Positions 18,465 to 27,034 of a stretch of DNA of 64,000 nt are shown here, piece by piece. The stretch is from NCBI RefSeq assembly GCF_025751515.1, contig NZ_JAOWLE010000008.1, positions 57,071 through 121,070 of the forward strand. The letters are read 5' to 3'. The notes under the pieces are model-generated. The model made no database searches, was not told the DNA's origin, and saw only the letters and a program-made list of their open reading frames with translations. Each line of letters begins with the position of its first letter. Position 1 is the first letter of the stretch. This DNA is from Actibacterium sp. XHP0104 (GTDB taxonomy: Bacteria > Pseudomonadota > Alphaproteobacteria > Rhodobacterales > Rhodobacteraceae). Both the position numbers and the translations under genes were made by a program.

Positions 18465-19997
18465 CTAATCCCCCTCAACGACCTGCCCCGGATAGGCTGC
18501 GGCCCAGTCGGTTAGAAACGCCGCCATGTCGGGCTGCCCGGCCAGCGTGACCGCCTTGCGCGGCAGGGCGACGCCATGTTCCAGAGCCAGACGGGCGCAG
18601 GCGACGTGATCGCGCGTGGCCCTTTCGGGGCAGTTCTCCGACCCGTGGATGATCGTGCCCAGCAATGTACCGCCATAGCCGTTCACATGCCCCAGATCGG
18701 GGCGCTGCGAGATCAGCCAGCCCAGAACCTCGGGCAACCCGCTCCAGCCCGCGGCCTGAACCGGGGTAACGCCTTGCGCGTCGGGCCGGTCATATTCCAG
18801 ACCCAGCGCCACCAGCCGTTTCATATGGTCCAGCTTGCCGGGCAGATGCAGGATCTCGCGCAGGATGTTGCGATAGGCGTCGGGCAGGCGCGCGGGGTCG
18901 ATAAAGCGCCCGCTGGTCTCGCGTCCTTCGGCGGCAGCGGCCAACAGCTCTTCGTCGGGGGTCAGCGCCGGGGGCGTGCCCTGCGCCTCTATCGCGCGGG
19001 CCAGATCGGTGTTGCCGAACACCCGCGCATAGCCATAGGCCGACACGCCATCATGCAAGCGCGCCGGGTCGGCCCCGGCCCCCAGCAACATGTCGATCAT
19101 ACGCCGGTCGCTCATCCGGCGGGCAGCCTGGTGCAGCGCCGGAATGACCCACGGCTCTTCTCCGTCCACGCTGTCAGGCACAAATTCGTCCGCATCTGCG
19201 CCATGATCCAGCAGCATCTGCACCGCCCGATGATCGTGAAAATCCATCGCCCGCAGCAAGGCGTTGGTGCCGCGCGGTTCGGCGCCTGCCGCCAGCAACA
19301 TCCGCAGCCCATCATGATGGCCCAGCTCGGTGGCATGATAGAGGCTCTCGCCATCATTCGGGTCGGCGCCGTGATCCAACAGCCATTGCCCCAGCGCCAT
19401 GTTATTTGCATGCCCGATCGCGCCATATAGCGCCGACAGCGAGTGCTCATCCCCTGCCCCCAAGGGTGCGGAATCGTTCACATCGGCGCCATGGACCAAT
19501 AGCAGCTCGGCAATGGTCAGCATGTCGGCCTTCAACTCAGGGCGGGCGTGGATATAGCGCGAATAGGCCAGATGCAGCATCGGCGTGCGCGGGCCGCGCT
19601 TGCGGGTGGCGGCCTCGGGGTCATCTTCCAAGGCGCGCTGCACCGCCGCCAGATCATACAAGGCAACCTGAAGCCCCAGCAGCCCATCCGCCAGATCGGG
19701 GGTTTCCTTCAGCAAGGCCTCCACCACGTGGTTTTGCCCGTGATACAGCGCCACTTTCAGCCGCTGTTGCCGCGCCGCGCGGTCAAGTCCGATGGTTTCG
19801 GCGGCGAATTTCAACTCGGGCCAGGTCGCGAACCCGGCTTCGCGCGCCATCACATGCAGAAAATCCGCGTGCTTCAGATCAGCCACGGGCCGCGATACAT
19901 GGCCCCGCACCCGCGCGATAGCCACGGCATCATGTGCCTCGACCATGCGTTGCAATACCTTCGCCTGACGGCGCAATTTATCCAAAGAGTTTGTCAT
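18465..19997 (-). CDS. ankyrin-repeat protein
   Basis: 510-residue protein without signal peptide or membrane helix. Several ankyrin units are recognisable from the consensus LLxxGADxN: LLVHGADVND, LLDHGADPND, LLAAGAEPRG and LLDHGADADE in the middle, with more degenerate units at both ends (for example LLGAGADPARLHDG and VTPVQAAGWSGLPEVLGWLI). The N-terminal 60 residues are helical and charged. Ankyrin proteins mediate protein binding; partner unknown. Start MTNSLDKLRRQAK at 19995-19997. The gene is single, convergent with ffs. G+C is typical of the genome, so there is no sign of recent transfer despite the eukaryotic-like repeats. Confidence 0.88.
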   Translation of the reverse strand: MTNSLDKLRRQAKVLQRMVEAHDAVAIARVRGHVSRPVADLKHADFLHVMAREAGFATWPELKFAAETIGLDRAARQQRLKVALYHGQNHVVEALLKETPDLADGLLGLQVALYDLAAVQRALEDDPEAATRKRGPRTPMLHLAYSRYIHARPELKADMLTIAELLLVHGADVNDSAPLGAGDEHSLSALYGAIGHANNMALGQWLLDHGADPNDGESLYHATELGHHDGLRMLLAAGAEPRGTNALLRAMDFHDHRAVQMLLDHGADADEFVPDSVDGEEPWVIPALHQAARRMSDRRMIDMLLGAGADPARLHDGVSAYGYARVFGNTDLARAIEAQGTPPALTPDEELLAAAAEGRETSGRFIDPARLPDAYRNILREILHLPGKLDHMKRLVALGLEYDRPDAQGVTPVQAAGWSGLPEVLGWLISQRPDLGHVNGYGGTLLGTIIHGSENCPERATRDHVACARLALEHGVALPRKAVTLAGQPDMAAFLTDWAAAYPGQVVEGD

Positions 19998-20153
19998 CGG
20001 TTTCCCCTTTACGCGCCCGAGGATCCGCTATCCGGGCCAGAGTAACCGAAAGATATGTCGGTCGTTGATAGGGGCGTGCCGATGCAGCTTTCCGCGGACC
20101 AGGTGGCCGCGCCCGGCGGCCTGCCTCCTGATACCACGTGCCGTCGACCAGTG

Positions 20154-20990
20154 CTAGAGCCGCGCCGCGCTGAACGTGTCGCATTGCGCGATGTCGCCGG
20201 TCTTATAACCGCGCGCAAACCAGTCGGCGCGCTGTTTCGACGTGCCATGGGTAAAGGTATGCGGCTGCGGCACCCGGCCCGCCTGGCGTTGCAGGTGATC
20301 GTCGCCGATCTTGCGCGCGGCGTTCAGCGCCTCTTCCAGGTCGCCCGGTTCCAGCGTGTTCTCGACCGCGCGGGCCCAGACGCCCGACAGGCAATCGGCC
20401 TGCAATTCCAGCCTCACGGTCAGCGCGTTGGCCTCGGTCGTGCTGGCGCGCTGGCGCAGGGAGTTGACCTTGGGCAGGATGCCCAGCTCGTTCTGCACAT
20501 GGTGGGCCACCTCATGGGCAATCACATAGGCGGCGGCGAAATCGCCCCCCGCGCCCAGTTGCCGGTGCAGCGTGGCAAAGAACGCCGTGTCCAGATAGGC
20601 CTTTTCATCCAGCGGGCAGTAAAACGGCCCCGTCGCCCCCGACGCCCCGCCACAGGGGCTAGAGGTCACATTGGCGAACAGCACCAGCGTCGGCGGCTGA
20701 TAGGTGCGGCCCAGCTGGTTGGTGAATACGTCATCCCAAACGGCCTCGGTCGTGGCCAGAACGCGGGCGGTGAATTCCCCGGCCTGTTGTTCCTCGGCGG
20801 TCAGCTCGCGGGTTTCGCCGGTCTGAGGCTGGGCGGCCTGTTCCAGCAGCGGGGTCACATCGACCCCGGCGAAATAACCGATCGCCAGCACCAACAGCAG
20901 GCCAACCCCACCAATCCCGCCAACGGCGCGCCCGCCGCTGCGGCGGCGATCCTCGATATTGCGGCTGCCGCGAATGCCTTTCAAACGCAT
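20154..20990 (-). CDS. YpfJ-family neutral zinc metallopeptidase
   Basis: 278 residues. An N-terminal RRR-rich cytoplasmic tail leads to a single membrane anchor (about residues 24-42), followed by a periplasmic peptidase domain with the zinc motif HEVAHHVQ, then LELQADCLSGVW, where the glutamate serves as third ligand as in the family. The C-terminal HGTSKQRADWFARGYKTGD is diagnostic for YpfJ/KPN_02809 proteins. Substrate unknown. Flanked by the ankyrin gene and divergent from a DUF202 gene. Confidence 0.9.
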   Translation of the reverse strand: MRLKGIRGSRNIEDRRRSGGRAVGGIGGVGLLLVLAIGYFAGVDVTPLLEQAAQPQTGETRELTAEEQQAGEFTARVLATTEAVWDDVFTNQLGRTYQPPTLVLFANVTSSPCGGASGATGPFYCPLDEKAYLDTAFFATLHRQLGAGGDFAAAYVIAHEVAHHVQNELGILPKVNSLRQRASTTEANALTVRLELQADCLSGVWARAVENTLEPGDLEEALNAARKIGDDHLQRQAGRVPQPHTFTHGTSKQRADWFARGYKTGDIAQCDTFSAARL

Positions 20991-21102
20991 GATCGTTACT
21001 CCTGCTGACTTGCGACCAATCTAGCCAAAGCGGCGCCCTGATCCAGCGTTTCGTAGGGGGAATTTTCTGGCCAATCCAGCCTCGCGGCCTAAGATCAGCC
21101 CC

Positions 21103-21465
21103 ATGAGCACCGAGAACGACAAAAGCCAACAGCGCACCGAATGGTCCGAAGACCGCACCCTGATGGCGAACGAGCGCACCTATTCCAGCTGGATCGGCAC
21201 CGGCCTGGGCGCGATCGGCGTGGCGCTGGGGCTTAGGGCCGTGTTCGGCAGCTTCGAGCCCGTCTGGGCGGCAAAACTGGTGGCCTCGGTCTTTCTGGCG
21301 GCGGCGCTGGCCATATTCTGGGCCGCGCGCAACAACGCCTGCAAGACGCATCGCCGGCTGAACGATCACGATGCCAATCCGGTGCCGCCCTCAGCCTATA
21401 CCCGGCTGACCACCATACTGACCGTCGCCACCCTCGCCACAGGCGCCATCCTCTGGAGCCTTTAG
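21103..21465 (+). CDS. DUF202 (YidH-like) small membrane protein
   Basis: 120-residue inner-membrane protein with three hydrophobic segments (about 30-48, 58-77 and 100-119). The N-terminal RTLMANERTYSSWIGTGLG matches the DUF202 signature (LAxERTxLAWxRT-like). No biochemical role is established for most members. It lies 62 bp upstream of dnaX on the same strand and is divergent from the ypfJ-like gene. Confidence 0.85.
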   Translation: MSTENDKSQQRTEWSEDRTLMANERTYSSWIGTGLGAIGVALGLRAVFGSFEPVWAAKLVASVFLAAALAIFWAARNNACKTHRRLNDHDANPVPPSAYTRLTTILTVATLATGAILWSL

Positions 21466-21527
21466 GCGGTGGACGTGCCCCGGCGCGGGCTTTACGGTCA
21501 TTCGGAACACGAATCCAACAGGCCGTC

Positions 21528-23276
21528 ATGAGCGACACCCCCAAACAGGGCTACCAGGTTCTTGCCCGCAAATACCGCCCCGCCACCTTTGCCGATCTGA
21601 TCGGCCAAGAGGCGATGGTGCGTACCCTCAAGAACGCCTTTGCCGCCGACCGGATCGCGCAGGCATTCATCATGACCGGCATTCGCGGCACCGGCAAAAC
21701 CACCACCGCGCGGATCATTTCCAAGGGCATGAACTGTATCGGCCCCGACGGCACCGGCGGCCCCACGACCGAACCATGCGGTGTGTGCGAACATTGCGTC
21801 GCCATCGCCGAGGGCCGCCATGTCGACGTGATGGAGATGGACGCCGCCAGCCGCACCGGTGTGGGTGACATCCGCGAGATTATCGACAGCGTGCATTACC
21901 GGGCGGCATCGGCGCGCTACAAGATCTACATCATCGACGAGGTTCACATGCTGTCGACCAGCGCGTTCAACGCGCTGCTCAAGACGCTGGAGGAACCGCC
22001 CGCCCACGTCAAATTCATCTTTGCCACGACCGAGATCCGCAAGGTGCCGGTGACGGTTCTGTCGCGCTGTCAGCGGTTCGACCTGCGCCGGATCGAGCCC
22101 GAGGTGATGATCGCCCACCTGCAAGGCATCGCCGCCAAAGAGGGCGCGCAGATCGCCGAGGATGCGCTGGCCCTGATCACCCGCGCCGCCGAAGGATCAG
22201 TGCGCGACGCGATGTCCCTGCTTGATCAGGCCATCAGCCACGGCGCCGGTGAAACCACCGCGACGCAGGTGCGCGCCATGCTGGGCCTGGCCGATCGGGG
22301 CCGGGTGCTGGATCTCTTTGACATGATCATGCGCGGCGACGCGTCCGGCGCGCTGTCGGAACTGGCCGCGCAATATGCCGACGGGGCCGACCCGATGGCG
22401 GTGCTGCGCGACCTGGCCGAGATCACCCATTGGGTCAGCGTCATCCAGATCACCCCGCAAGCCGCCGAAGACCCGACCGTTTCGCCCGATGAACGCGCGC
22501 GCGGACAGGCCATGGCGCAGGAACTGCCGATCCGCGTGATGTCGCGCATGTGGCAGATGCTGCTGAAGGCAATCGAAGAGGTCACCCAGGCCCCCAACGC
22601 CATGATGGCGGCCGAAATGGCGATCATCCGCCTGACCCATGTGTCGAACCTGCCCACCCCCGAGGATCTGGTGCGCAAGCTGCAAGACACGCCGCCCCCG
22701 GTCTCGCCCGGCCCCGGCGCGCCCGCACCAAGTGGCGGCGGCAATGGCCCCAGCGCCTATGCACGCGGCCCCGCGGCCCCCACCGGCAACGGCGGCGGCG
22801 GCACCGTAACCGCGCTGGCCCATGCGCCCGAAACCGCTCTGGCGCGCTATGCCACCTTTGCCAGCGCCGTGGCCCTGGTGCGAAATAGCCGCGACATGCA
22901 GCTGCTGGTCGAGATCGAGACCTGCCTGCGCCTTGTCAGCTATTCGCCCGGCCGGATCGAATTCGAACCCACGCCCGATGCGCGGCCCGACCTGGCCGCC
23001 AAGCTGGGCCAGAAACTGCAAACCCTGACCGGCGCCCGCTGGGCGGTGTCCGTGGTCGGATCGGGCGGCGGCAAAACCATCGCCGAGGAGCGCGACGCCG
23101 AGAAACTGGCGCTAGAGGCCGAGGCGCGCGAACACCCGCTGGTGCAGGCGGTTCTGACCGCCTTTCCCAAGGCCCGTATCACCGATATCCGCACCCCCGA
23201 GGCTCTGGCCAAGGCCGCCGCGGCCGAGGCCCTGCCCGAAGTCGAGGACGAATGGGACCCCTTCGAAGAAGACTGA
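21528..23276 (+). CDS. dnaX: DNA polymerase III subunit gamma/tau
   Basis: Clamp-loader ATPase of the replisome (582 residues). AAA+ core: Walker A GIRGTGKTTTARI at about 44-56, zinc-binding cysteines around CGVCEHC, Walker B DEVHMLS and the SRC motif LSRCQRFDLRR. A Gly/Pro/Ala-rich linker (about 390-425) leads to the C-terminal tau region binding the polymerase. I see no A-AAA-AAG slippery site, so only the full-length product is expected from sequence. It heads the conserved dnaX-ybaB-recR cluster, here with a small membrane-protein gene inserted after it. Confidence 0.96.
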   Translation: MSDTPKQGYQVLARKYRPATFADLIGQEAMVRTLKNAFAADRIAQAFIMTGIRGTGKTTTARIISKGMNCIGPDGTGGPTTEPCGVCEHCVAIAEGRHVDVMEMDAASRTGVGDIREIIDSVHYRAASARYKIYIIDEVHMLSTSAFNALLKTLEEPPAHVKFIFATTEIRKVPVTVLSRCQRFDLRRIEPEVMIAHLQGIAAKEGAQIAEDALALITRAAEGSVRDAMSLLDQAISHGAGETTATQVRAMLGLADRGRVLDLFDMIMRGDASGALSELAAQYADGADPMAVLRDLAEITHWVSVIQITPQAAEDPTVSPDERARGQAMAQELPIRVMSRMWQMLLKAIEEVTQAPNAMMAAEMAIIRLTHVSNLPTPEDLVRKLQDTPPPVSPGPGAPAPSGGGNGPSAYARGPAAPTGNGGGGTVTALAHAPETALARYATFASAVALVRNSRDMQLLVEIETCLRLVSYSPGRIEFEPTPDARPDLAAKLGQKLQTLTGARWAVSVVGSGGGKTIAEERDAEKLALEAEAREHPLVQAVLTAFPKARITDIRTPEALAKAAAAEALPEVEDEWDPFEED

Positions 23277-23653
23277 CCGCCGCGCTGTTCGCCACCCTGC
23301 CCGGCCCCGCGTTCGCGCAGGCCTGTGCCACGCAGCGCCCATTCTGGGAGGGCGAACCCGTCTCTGCCTTTGCCGAGGCGATCACGCTGTTCTCGACCCC
23401 GGCGGCGCTGATCCTGCTGGCGGCCAGCGCACTGGCCATCCGCTTTCGCCATCAATGGGCCGCGCTGGTCACCTGCCTGCTCTGGAGCTTGCTGACCTCG
23501 TCGCTGACGGTGATGGATGTCACCGGCGGCGCGCGGGATGCCGCGATTGCCGAAGGCTGCATCGGCTCTCCGGCCTTGTTTATCGCGGTGGTGGCTGCGA
23601 TATGTGTCGGGATGATTTTGTATACCGCCCCGCGCCCGTCGCGGGCCCAATAA
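23252..23653 (+). CDS. hypothetical small membrane protein overlapping the dnaX 3' end
   Basis: 133 residues with a signal-peptide-like start ending in GPAFA, then three hydrophobic helices (about 38-62, 66-86 and 105-126). I do not recognise a family. It begins 25 bp inside dnaX in a different frame and ends 15 bp before ybaB, so it is likely in the same transcript and translationally coupled. Two cysteines flank the first periplasmic stretch. The uninterrupted frame, hydropathy and tight operon spacing support a real gene. Confidence 0.7.
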   Translation: MGPLRRRLTAALFATLPGPAFAQACATQRPFWEGEPVSAFAEAITLFSTPAALILLAASALAIRFRHQWAALVTCLLWSLLTSSLTVMDVTGGARDAAIAEGCIGSPALFIAVVAAICVGMILYTAPRPSRAQ

Positions 23654-23668
23654 CCGGAGACAGTCTAC

Positions 23669-24013
23669 ATGCTGAAAGGTCTGGGTGGTCTTGGCGACAT
23701 GGCCAAGATGATGAAAGCCGCCAAGGAACTGCAGGAAAAGATGGTCGCCCTGCAAGACGACATGGGCAACATGATCGTCACGGGTGAATCGGGCGCCGGC
23801 CTGGTCAAGGCCACCGCCACCGCCAAGGGCGAGCTGACCGGCCTGGAAATCGACCCGTCGATCTTTGTGCCGTCAGAAAAAGAAGTGGCCGAGGACCTGA
23901 TCCTGGCCGCCATCAAGGACGCCCAGGCCAAGGCCGCCGAGCGCAGCCAGGATGAGATGCGCAAGCTGACCGAAAGCATGGGCCTGCCCGCCGACATGAA
24001 ACTGCCGTTCTAA
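23669..24013 (+). CDS. ybaB: YbaB/EbfC nucleoid-associated protein
   Basis: 114-residue DNA-binding protein that forms tweezer-like dimers. The N-terminal MLKGLGGLGDMAKMMKAAKE helix, the central beta-sheet with GLVKATATAKGELTGLEIDP, and C-terminal helix ending SMGLPADMKLPF match the family. It lies 3 bp before recR, the usual dnaX-ybaB-recR order, and is thought to act in nucleoid organisation and DNA repair with RecR. Normal length. Confidence 0.95.
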   Translation: MLKGLGGLGDMAKMMKAAKELQEKMVALQDDMGNMIVTGESGAGLVKATATAKGELTGLEIDPSIFVPSEKEVAEDLILAAIKDAQAKAAERSQDEMRKLTESMGLPADMKLPF

Positions 24014-24016
24014 GGC

Positions 24017-24616
24017 ATGAACGACAGCACCCGCGACATTCAGGCGCTGATCGACCTGATGGCCCGCCTGCCGGGCCTCGGGCCCCGGTCGGCACGCCGC
24101 GCGGTGCTGCACATGATCAAAAAGCGCGGGCTGTTGATGGCCCCGCTTGCCGACACGATGGCCCATGTCGCCGCCACCGCCCGCGAATGCATCACCTGCG
24201 GCAATATCGGCACCTCGGATATCTGCGACATCTGCACCGACGACCGCCGCGCCACCGGTGAAATCTGCGTGGTCGAAGACGTGGCCGACCTGTGGGCGAT
24301 GGAACGCGCGCAGGTGTTCAAGGGCCGCTATCACGTGCTGGGCGGCACGCTTAGCGCGCTGGACGCCGTCGGCCCCGAAGACCTACGCATCCCCCGCCTG
24401 ATCGACCGCGTCACCGCCGAGGGCGTGACCGAGGTGATCCTGGCGCTGAACGCCACCGTCGACGGCCAGACCACCGCCCACTACATCGCAGAACAGCTGG
24501 AAGACCGCGGCGTGTCGATCACCTCGCTGGCCCAGGGCGTGCCGATCGGCGGAGAGCTGGACTATCTCGACGACGGCACCATCAGCGCGGCGCTGAAGGC
24601 GCGCAAGAGGTTCTGA
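24017..24616 (+). CDS. recR: recombination mediator RecR
   Basis: 199-residue RecFOR-pathway protein that helps load RecA on gapped DNA. Helix-hairpin-helix [18 protein letters not shown] near residues 15-32, a C4 zinc finger [16 protein letters not shown] at about 57-72, a Toprim domain starting at [11 protein letters not shown], and the C-terminal region [15 protein letters not shown] with Walker-B-like function. All motifs are intact. Third gene of dnaX-ybaB-recR. Confidence 0.97.
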   Translation: MNDSTRDIQALIDLMARLPGLGPRSARRAVLHMIKKRGLLMAPLADTMAHVAATARECITCGNIGTSDICDICTDDRRATGEICVVEDVADLWAMERAQVFKGRYHVLGGTLSALDAVGPEDLRIPRLIDRVTAEGVTEVILALNATVDGQTTAHYIAEQLEDRGVSITSLAQGVPIGGELDYLDDGTISAALKARKRF

Positions 24617-24636
24617 CCCCAACAAGGACGGCCCGA

Positions 24637-25395
24637 ATGACTTCGAAACGCCAGCTTCTCCAAACCCTGCTCAAGGGGATCGAAACCGGGGAGGCCAAGG
24701 CCGCCGCCGTTGTCAACGAAAGCAAATACATCCAGCACAACCCCCAGACGCACGAGGGCAGCGAGGGGCTGGCGACCCTCTTCGCGCGGCTGGCCAAGAC
24801 CAACCCCAAGGTGACATTCATCCGGGTGTTCGAAGACGGCGATTATGCCTTTGCCCATAACGAATACGACTTTTCCAGCCTCCGCGCCGCGTTCGAGGTG
24901 TTCCGGTTCGAAAACGGTCAGGCGGTCGAGCATTGGGACAACATTCAGCCCCTGCGCGGCCCGAACCCGTCGGGGCGCGGCATGCTGGACGGTCAGACCC
25001 AGATCCGTGATCTGGACCAGACCGAGGCCAACCGCGCCCTGGCCCGCGACTTTGTGCAAAACGTCCTGATCGCGCGCCAGTTCGACCGGCTGGAGCAATT
25101 CCTCAGCCCCGATCTGATACAACACGACCCCGACCTTGCCGATGGCATCGCGCCACTGCACGCGGCGCTGGCGCGGCAAAACGGCGACACGCCGCATATC
25201 CGCTACGAACGGCTGCACAAGGTTCTGGCCGAGGGCAATTTCGTGCTCTGCATGTCCGAAGGCCACAAGGATGGCGCGCACACCAGTTTCTACAACCTGT
25301 TCCGCATCGACACGGGCAAGATCGTCGAACACTGGAACACGGTCGAAACCATCGCGCCGCGCAGCGAGTGGAAGAACGACAACGGCAAATTCTGA
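24637..25395 (+). CDS. tandem SnoaL-like (NTF2 fold) protein
   Basis: 252 residues made of two similar halves (about 1-125 and 128-252), each with the SnoaL-like pattern: IQHNP in half 1 and IQHDP in half 2, then FRFENGQAVEHWDNIQP and FRIDTGKIVEHWNTVET. The EHWD/N end strand is typical of the SnoaL-like polyketide-cyclase/NTF2 superfamily. The repeat shows an internal duplication and fusion. Enzymatic role unknown. It follows recR by 20 bp and could be read through from that operon. Convergent with the paiB-type gene. Confidence 0.8.
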   Translation: MTSKRQLLQTLLKGIETGEAKAAAVVNESKYIQHNPQTHEGSEGLATLFARLAKTNPKVTFIRVFEDGDYAFAHNEYDFSSLRAAFEVFRFENGQAVEHWDNIQPLRGPNPSGRGMLDGQTQIRDLDQTEANRALARDFVQNVLIARQFDRLEQFLSPDLIQHDPDLADGIAPLHAALARQNGDTPHIRYERLHKVLAEGNFVLCMSEGHKDGAHTSFYNLFRIDTGKIVEHWNTVETIAPRSEWKNDNGKF

Positions 25396-25428
25396 CCGCC
25401 TAGCCTCGCAGTCCGAAACGCGCAGAAA

Positions 25429-26058
25429 TCACTTGGGTTTGTCCAACCGCCGCGCCATCTGATCGGCCAGCGCCTCGCCCCCTGTCGCGCGCAGGCCGGA
25501 TATCGCGCCCTCATAATCCTGCGCTTCCCGGTTCTGGCTGAGTTTCGATTTGGCCAGCACCCGGTCGACCTCGATCTTGAAGGCCACGATACCGCCCAGC
25601 ATCTGCTCCATGTAATCGGCGGGGGCATCGGCCATCCGCCACGCATCCGCGCCGTTCACGCGCCGCTCGTGCAGACGGGTCAGCAACCCGACCACCGCAC
25701 GCTTGGCCTGTGTGTCATGCTGAAAGCGGATGCGGCCATACACATGCGCCACCTGGTAATTCCATGTCGGCACATGCCGGTGGTGCTGTGCCTTGGTCGG
25801 ATAGAAATTCGGTGAAACATAGGCGTCGTCGCCGCGAAAGACCGCCAGCACCTCTTGGTCCGGCGTGATCAGGCGGTGCATGTCATTCGCCAGGGCCACA
25901 TGGCCAATCAGACTGCCATCCGGTGTGGCCAGCAGGGGGATGTGATTGGCGATCAGCCCTTGGTCGGTCTGCGCCACGATACAGGCCAGCGGCGCATGTT
26001 CCATGATCGCGGCGATCTGGGTCTTGTCGGTCTCTTGGAAATGGTCCGGAACATACAT
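25429..26058 (-). CDS. PaiB-family FMN-binding negative transcriptional regulator
   Basis: About 209 residues with the flavin-reductase-like split barrel. The family start MYVPDHF fits the ATG at 26056-26058; an in-frame ATG ten codons upstream (26086-26088) is less likely. Visible blocks: LIANHIPLL, GHVALANDMHR, VFRGDDAYVSPNFYP and VPTWNYQVAHVYG, all typical of PaiB. Family members repress sporulation/protease genes in Bacillus; its targets here are unknown. It lies downstream of trcR but is separated from it by a terminator, so it has its own promoter. Confidence 0.88.
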   Translation of the reverse strand: MYVPDHFQETDKTQIAAIMEHAPLACIVAQTDQGLIANHIPLLATPDGSLIGHVALANDMHRLITPDQEVLAVFRGDDAYVSPNFYPTKAQHHRHVPTWNYQVAHVYGRIRFQHDTQAKRAVVGLLTRLHERRVNGADAWRMADAPADYMEQMLGGIVAFKIEVDRVLAKSKLSQNREAQDYEGAISGLRATGGEALADQMARRLDKPK

Positions 26059-26117
26059 GCGGGCGCCCTTGGTCAGATGTCCCGGCATTGTCAGGCAGGC
26101 CGCACCCCCTGCACAAC

Positions 26118-26147
26118 AAAAAACCCGGCCAGTGGCCGGGTTTTCTG
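26118..26147 (-). terminator. rho-independent terminator after trcR
   Basis: CCCGGCC-AGT-GGCCGGG hairpin (26124-26140). On the minus strand it is followed by TTTTTTGTT; on the plus strand by TTTTC, so it may work both ways. Confidence 0.88.
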
Positions 26148-26166
26148 CAAGCGCCTGAGGCAGGGC

Positions 26167-26907
26167 TTATTCGTCTTCGTCGTCATCCCCGCCCGGCAGG
26201 TTGAAAAAGCTGTCAGCGTCGGGCAGCGGGGCCTCTTTCTCGTCATCGTCATTGCCCGACAGCGAGAAGGTCTCCAGCCCGGCGATCGACGAGGGCATGC
26301 GCGGCTCGGTTTCCATCTCCAGCGACTGCTCGGTCGACAAGAGCTTGCGGCGCTCGTCGTCGGTCATGGCGGCGCCTTCGGCGGCCTTCTTGGCGGCGGC
26401 CTTTTGCACGGCGGCGTCCAGCTCGGACTGTTTGCACAGGCCCAGCGCGACCGGGTCGATCGGCTGCATGTTGGAAATGTTCCAGTGGGTGCGCTCGCGG
26501 ATCGACTGGATCGTCGGCTTGGTGGTGCCCACCAGCTTGGCGATCTGGCCGTCGGTCAGCTCGGGGTGGAACTTGACCAGCCACAGGATCGAGTTGGGGC
26601 GGTCCTGGCGTTTCGACAGCGGGGTGTAACGCGGGCCACGGCGTTTTTCCTCGCCCACGGCGGCGGCGTTGAACTTCAGCTTCAGCTTGTGCAGCGGATC
26701 GGCCTCGGCCTTGTCGATCTCTTCCTGGGTCAGCTGGTTGTTGGCAACCGGGTCGAACCCCTTGACGCCTGCGGCCACGTCGCCATCGGCAATGCCCTGA
26801 ACCTCCAGCTCGTGCAGGCCGCAGAAATCGGCGATCTGCTTGAAGCTGATGGTCGTGTTATCCACCAGCCAGACTGCGGTGGCCTTTGCCATGATCGGTT
26901 TGTCCAT
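26167..26907 (-). CDS. trcR: TrcR-like cell-cycle transcriptional regulator (DUF1013)
   Basis: 246-residue alphaproteobacterial protein; the Caulobacter homologue TrcR associates with RNA polymerase at sigma70 promoters. The start MDKPIMAKATAVWLVDNT at 26905-26907 has an AAGGAG ribosome site; the longer in-frame extension upstream is rejected. An N-terminal winged-helix-like region (WLVDNTTISFKQIADFCGLH) and a second HTH-like block (DGQIAKLVGTTKPTIQSIRE) are visible, then an Ala/Lys-rich coiled stretch and a very acidic C-terminal tail ending GGDDDEDE. Single gene with its own terminator. Assignment follows family resemblance from memory. Confidence 0.85.
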   Translation of the reverse strand: MDKPIMAKATAVWLVDNTTISFKQIADFCGLHELEVQGIADGDVAAGVKGFDPVANNQLTQEEIDKAEADPLHKLKLKFNAAAVGEEKRRGPRYTPLSKRQDRPNSILWLVKFHPELTDGQIAKLVGTTKPTIQSIRERTHWNISNMQPIDPVALGLCKQSELDAAVQKAAAKKAAEGAAMTDDERRKLLSTEQSLEMETEPRMPSSIAGLETFSLSGNDDDEKEAPLPDADSFFNLPGGDDDEDE

Positions 26908-27034
26908 GGGCCTTACTCCTTCGAACATATCTCTCCCGCGCCGGGAAAACGGCTGGTCCGGCTGGACCTTATCCTCGTTTTCGGGGAGGGTTTGGCCCGT
27001 ATATAGTCGGCCTTGGAACGAGAGGAAAGAGAAA

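Noticed and set aside
21528..23276. Programmed frameshift in dnaX producing gamma
   Set aside because: No A-AAA-AAG-type slippery heptamer with a downstream hairpin was seen; the linker is GC-rich.
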